The translations under genes and the position numbers were made by a program. The notes beneath the pieces were generated by a model. The model ran no database searches. It worked only from the letters and a program-made list of their open reading frames with translations, and was not told the DNA's origin. Shown in pieces: positions 6,001 to 6,203 of a DNA stretch of 6,203 bases (its first letter is position 1; each line of letters starts with the position of its first letter). This DNA is from Desulfobacterales bacterium (GTDB lineage: Bacteria > Desulfobacterota > Desulfobacteria > Desulfobacterales > 4be13): positions 1 through 6,203 of the forward strand of contig JAOZRQ010000419.1 of the NCBI GenBank assembly GCA_029940115.1, in the 5' to 3' direction.

Positions 6001-6203
6001 TTCTGTTGTCGAGTCATCCATGGCTGCCACAGTAATTGTCTGAGGCTGATCATAATTGCTCGGGGTGAAAGTGAGCGTCGCGTCTTCACCTCCGTTCACT
6101 TGGGAATGAGCATCAGAAGATACGGTGAGGGTCACATTCTCAGACGGTTCTGCGTTCAGGGCAATGGTGTACGAATCCTCAGTCCCCCCTTCAGTGACAG
6201 AGA
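3094..6203 (-). CDS. Large modular surface protein: Calx-beta and InlB-like repeats, PPC-like, cadherin-like, dockerin tail (5' end missing)
   Basis: The frame is open from the right edge of the window to a TAG at 3094-3096: about 1,035 residues are visible and the N-terminus, with any signal peptide, lies outside. An in-frame GTG at 6135 falls inside a domain and is not the start. Order of domains, numbered from that GTG: Calx-beta-like up to 79; divergent InlB-B-like repeat 80-166; Calx-beta-like 168-285, 286-398 and 404-512; a second InlB-B-like repeat 513-588; a proline linker; a PPC-like jelly roll 596-722 with S-V-W-W-K-W-T-A-P and F-D-T-L-V-A-V-Y-T-G; two cadherin/He_PIG-like domains 729-848 and 853-963; and a dockerin-like tail 965-1013. 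The Calx-beta units carry L-T-F-T-P-x-N-W-D-Q, D-D-x-x-E-G and a closing V-x-I-E-D-N-D. The protein is strongly acidic, as expected for calcium-binding extracellular repeat proteins. No catalytic domain is visible, so adhesion, matrix or cell-surface structure is the best guess. The flippase-like gene follows without a gap. Confidence 0.87.
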   Translation of the reverse strand, partial: SVTEGGTEDSYTIALNAEPSENVTLTVSSDAHSQVNGGEDATLTFTPSNYDQPQTITVAAMDDSTTEGYHTSTITHDVSSADTGYDGVYIKDVTVGIADDDVTLSFVINGDGVAKHNGSEISEPVDVDADDDMPYAIEAVPAQGCGFINWTTPEGALNIADTNAASTTVEIADGEAIPENATLTANFDCPVTIEVTPDELSLKEQGPTTALYDIRLFGDEPPSENVTLTLSYDQNQISVEGGNAGEAILTFTPDNWNQNQEVRVTAIDDDIPEDNPHLVSINHVSSSGDDKFDGLSKSVTVDIEDNDHVGVLIDAPEGGLSAKEGETSDPYGAVLTHEPLHNVTVTLTYDNAQISLQGADTLTFTPANWDQLQRVTAKAIDDDEIEGPHPITIEHTSSSGDSRYNGLQIEEVTVNIEDNDFPQDKGVTIDEHDGVSVEEEGNTDSYTIVLDSAPSGNVTITVSSDGETRVNGGEEAILTFTQANWDQPQTITVAAIDDKDSEGEHTSTITHVASGGGYDVVQIQDVAVDVKSDDVTLTFAVNGNGNITSPSRNSLTVDTDSMPYPIKASPDTGYVLDRWTSDPSGIIEDVSAAETTVTTSVDASITANFQEPPPPANDNFASAETISGKVGQVIDCSNMGAGKETGEPSHADNPGGRSVWWKWTAPQTRPFYFDTYQSNFDTLVAVYTGSHVGALDEVASSNENGSDHNTDRLDFQGQEGTLYYIAVDGFDNAFGNITLNWWVPPSPPVENNAPNSLPEKIATNADEYFSYDLYEHFFDPDGIPLAYEFKRISCEKLGKYGGGYSGDPWTDDKGTLNSGGKWLELDENGKIHGLPGDDETSCNIEIKVINTEDETKFITPEFDLVICSSPVEKEPPHSLPEKIIVCEGEDFEYDLNAHFFAPSGSEIAYEIEWINGKKQDGPPMYVWKDDYDTIHFGGRWMTLESDGKLHGEPQNKDVGSYEIDIEINDTMGCGSSLAPRVNLVVVNLADAVILLQTCAGIATSPFDYERLDLDSDGKTGMTDAIHILQKIAGLR
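3097..3100 (-). promoter_or_regulatory. Candidate Shine-Dalgarno GAGG for the flippase-like gene
   Basis: On the minus strand, GAGG lies within the last sense codons of the surface-protein gene, directly before its TAG. It sits 5 bases ahead of an ATC codon at 3091-3089 that opens the flippase-like frame. The spacing is good, but ATC is a very rare start codon, so this site is tentative. Confidence 0.25.
3097..3243 (-). other. Degenerate dockerin-like C-terminal domain
   Basis: The last 49 residues hold two related halves. The second has a full EF-hand-type loop (Asp at positions 1, 3 and 5, Gly at 6, Asp at 12: D990, D992, D994, G995, D1001), followed by the helix A-I-H-I-L-Q-K-I-A-G-L-R. 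The first half keeps only the helix (L-A-D-A-V-I-L-L-Q-T-C-A-G); where its calcium loop should be, there is the hydrophobic strand end N-L-V-V-V. It may serve as a protein-protein or calcium-stabilised anchoring tail; no cohesin partner is visible here. Confidence 0.65.
3247..3579 (-). repeat. Cadherin/He_PIG-like domain 2
   Basis: This is a tandem copy of the preceding domain (S-L-P-E-K-I-I-V, Y-D-L-N-A-H-F-F-A-P, I-A-Y-E-I-E-W, F-G-G-R-W-M-T-L, G-K-L-H-G-E-P). It keeps the same insertion with a W-K-D-D in the place of W-T-D-D. Its last strand runs straight into the dockerin-like helix with no linker. Confidence 0.55.
3592..3951 (-). repeat. Cadherin/He_PIG-like domain 1
   Basis: It shares with the next domain the motifs S-L-P-E-K-I, Y-D-L-x-x-H-F-F-x-P, (L/I)-A-Y-E, G-G-(K/R)-W-x-x-L and G-K-(I/L)-H-G-x-P. 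The typical He_PIG/CADG pattern is present, but about 30 extra residues rich in Gly, Tyr, Trp and Asp sit between the A-Y-E strand and the G-G-K-W strand. Confidence 0.55.
4372..4599 (-). repeat. Divergent InlB-B-like repeat 2
   Basis: It opens V-T-L-T-F-A-V-N-G-N-G, carries M-P-Y-P-I-K-A-S-P-D-T-G-Y-V-L-D-R-W and ends S-I-T-A-N-F. Like copy 1, it follows a Calx-beta unit directly with the same D-D-V-T-L junction, so Calx-beta plus InlB-like unit appears to have duplicated as one block. A proline-rich linker follows and leads into the PPC-like domain. Confidence 0.65.
4600..4926 (-). repeat. Calx-beta-like repeat 4
   Basis: The unit opens G-V-T-I-D-E-H-D-G-V-S-V-E-E-E-G and contains N-V-T-I-T-V-S-S-D-G, R-V-N-G-G-E-E-A-I-L-T-F-T-Q-A-N-W-D-Q and D-V-A-V-D-V-K-S-D-D. 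Its V-N-G-G-E-(D/E)-A and Q-P-Q-T-I-T-V-A-A segments are shared with repeat 1 and absent from repeats 2 and 3. Confidence 0.7.
4942..5280 (-). repeat. Calx-beta-like repeat 3
   Basis: The unit contains S-A-K-E-G-E-T-S-D-P-Y, N-V-T-V-T-L-T-Y-D-N-A-Q-I-S-L, L-T-F-T-P-A-N-W-D-Q and the closing V-T-V-N-I-E-D-N-D. It pairs with repeat 2 through the shared S-S-S-G-D segment. Confidence 0.7.
5281..5634 (-). repeat. Calx-beta-like repeat 2
   Basis: The unit runs from V-T-I-E-V-T-P through N-V-T-L-T-L-S-Y-D-Q and L-T-F-T-P-D-N-W-N-Q to S-V-T-V-D-I-E-D-N-D. It directly abuts repeat 3 and shares the H-x-S-S-S-G-D-x-x-(F/Y)-(D/N)-G-L motif with it, so these two are closer to each other than to repeats 1 and 4. 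Confidence 0.7.
5638..5898 (-). repeat. Divergent InlB-B-like repeat 1
   Basis: The unit opens V-T-L-S-F-V-I-N-G-D-G, has M-P-Y-A-I-E-A-V-P-A-Q-G-C-G-F-I-N-W in the middle and ends T-L-T-A-N-F. This is the usual pattern of bacterial InlB-B-like repeats (a glycine-rich turn, then a G-x-x-F-x-x-W core, closing in A-N-F). It is longer than the second copy because of a DVDADDD acidic stretch and a longer loop before A-S-T-T-V-E. Confidence 0.65.
5899..6203 (-). repeat. Calx-beta-like repeat 1 (partial at window edge)
   Basis: The visible part begins S-V-T-E-G-G-T-E-D-S-Y-T and runs through L-T-F-T-P-S-N-Y-D-Q-P-Q-T-I-T-V-A-A to G-I-A-D-D-D. It is closest to Calx-beta unit 4 (4600-4926); the antisense DNA around 6020-6100 and 4712-4791 is about 70% identical by eye. 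Confidence 0.7.

Noticed and set aside
4600..6203. Regularly spaced repeats as a possible CRISPR or other non-coding array
   Set aside because: The similarity is at protein-domain level with units of about 330 bases, diverged in DNA, all in one open frame; these are Calx-beta-like domain repeats.
1..6203. tRNA, rRNA, riboswitch, insertion sequence, attachment site or defence gene
   Set aside because: No tRNA-like fold, transposase motif, terminal inverted repeat or nuclease/toxin motif was recognised, and almost all the window is covered by the three coding regions.

Overview
The window carries three substantial protein genes, plus what may be the last codons of a fourth at the left edge. 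Base composition is balanced (about half G+C by eye). The C-terminal dockerin-like tail of the right-hand protein (Ca-loop D-L-D-S-D-G, then helix ending I-A-G-L-R-stop) resembles tails I associate with Desulfobacterota and other large-genome environmental bacteria. That taxonomic guess rests on style, not on a database search.

Layout. (1) Positions 1-46: a few codons that could be the 3' end of an upstream plus-strand gene, overlapping a possible ATG in an ATGA arrangement. (2) 79-2097, plus strand (or from 43): a YfhO-type polytopic membrane protein of the GT-C fold. It has the first-loop acidic residues, the PLWNPY segment and the C-terminal beta-sandwich ending in a last membrane helix. 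(3) 2009-3091, minus strand: an AglD/MprF-N-terminal-like flippase-family protein (lysylphosphatidylglycerol synthase TM region, PF03706 type). Its family-like N-terminus extends about 80 codons above the first ATG/GTG/TTG, up to the stop of the gene before it. (4) 3094-6203, minus strand, cut by the right edge: a large acidic secreted or surface protein made of Calx-beta-like repeats, two divergent InlB-B-like repeats, a PPC-like jelly roll, two cadherin/He_PIG-like domains and a degenerate dockerin tail.

Genes 3 and 4 run in the same direction with no gap and probably share a transcript. Gene 2 converges on gene 3, and their coding ends overlap tail to tail by 89 bp. Genes 2 and 3 belong to families that act on or move lipid-linked sugars or polar lipids at the membrane, and gene 4 is a large extracytoplasmic protein. 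A role of the locus in cell-surface glycan or glycoprotein assembly is therefore reasonable, but it is inference.

The points most worth a second look are the missing canonical start codon of the flippase-like gene, a hairpin plus T-run just inside its coding region, the convergent coding overlap, and the nested internal duplications of the large surface protein. No RNA gene, CRISPR array, insertion sequence or defence system was seen, and I found no convincing wholly new system.
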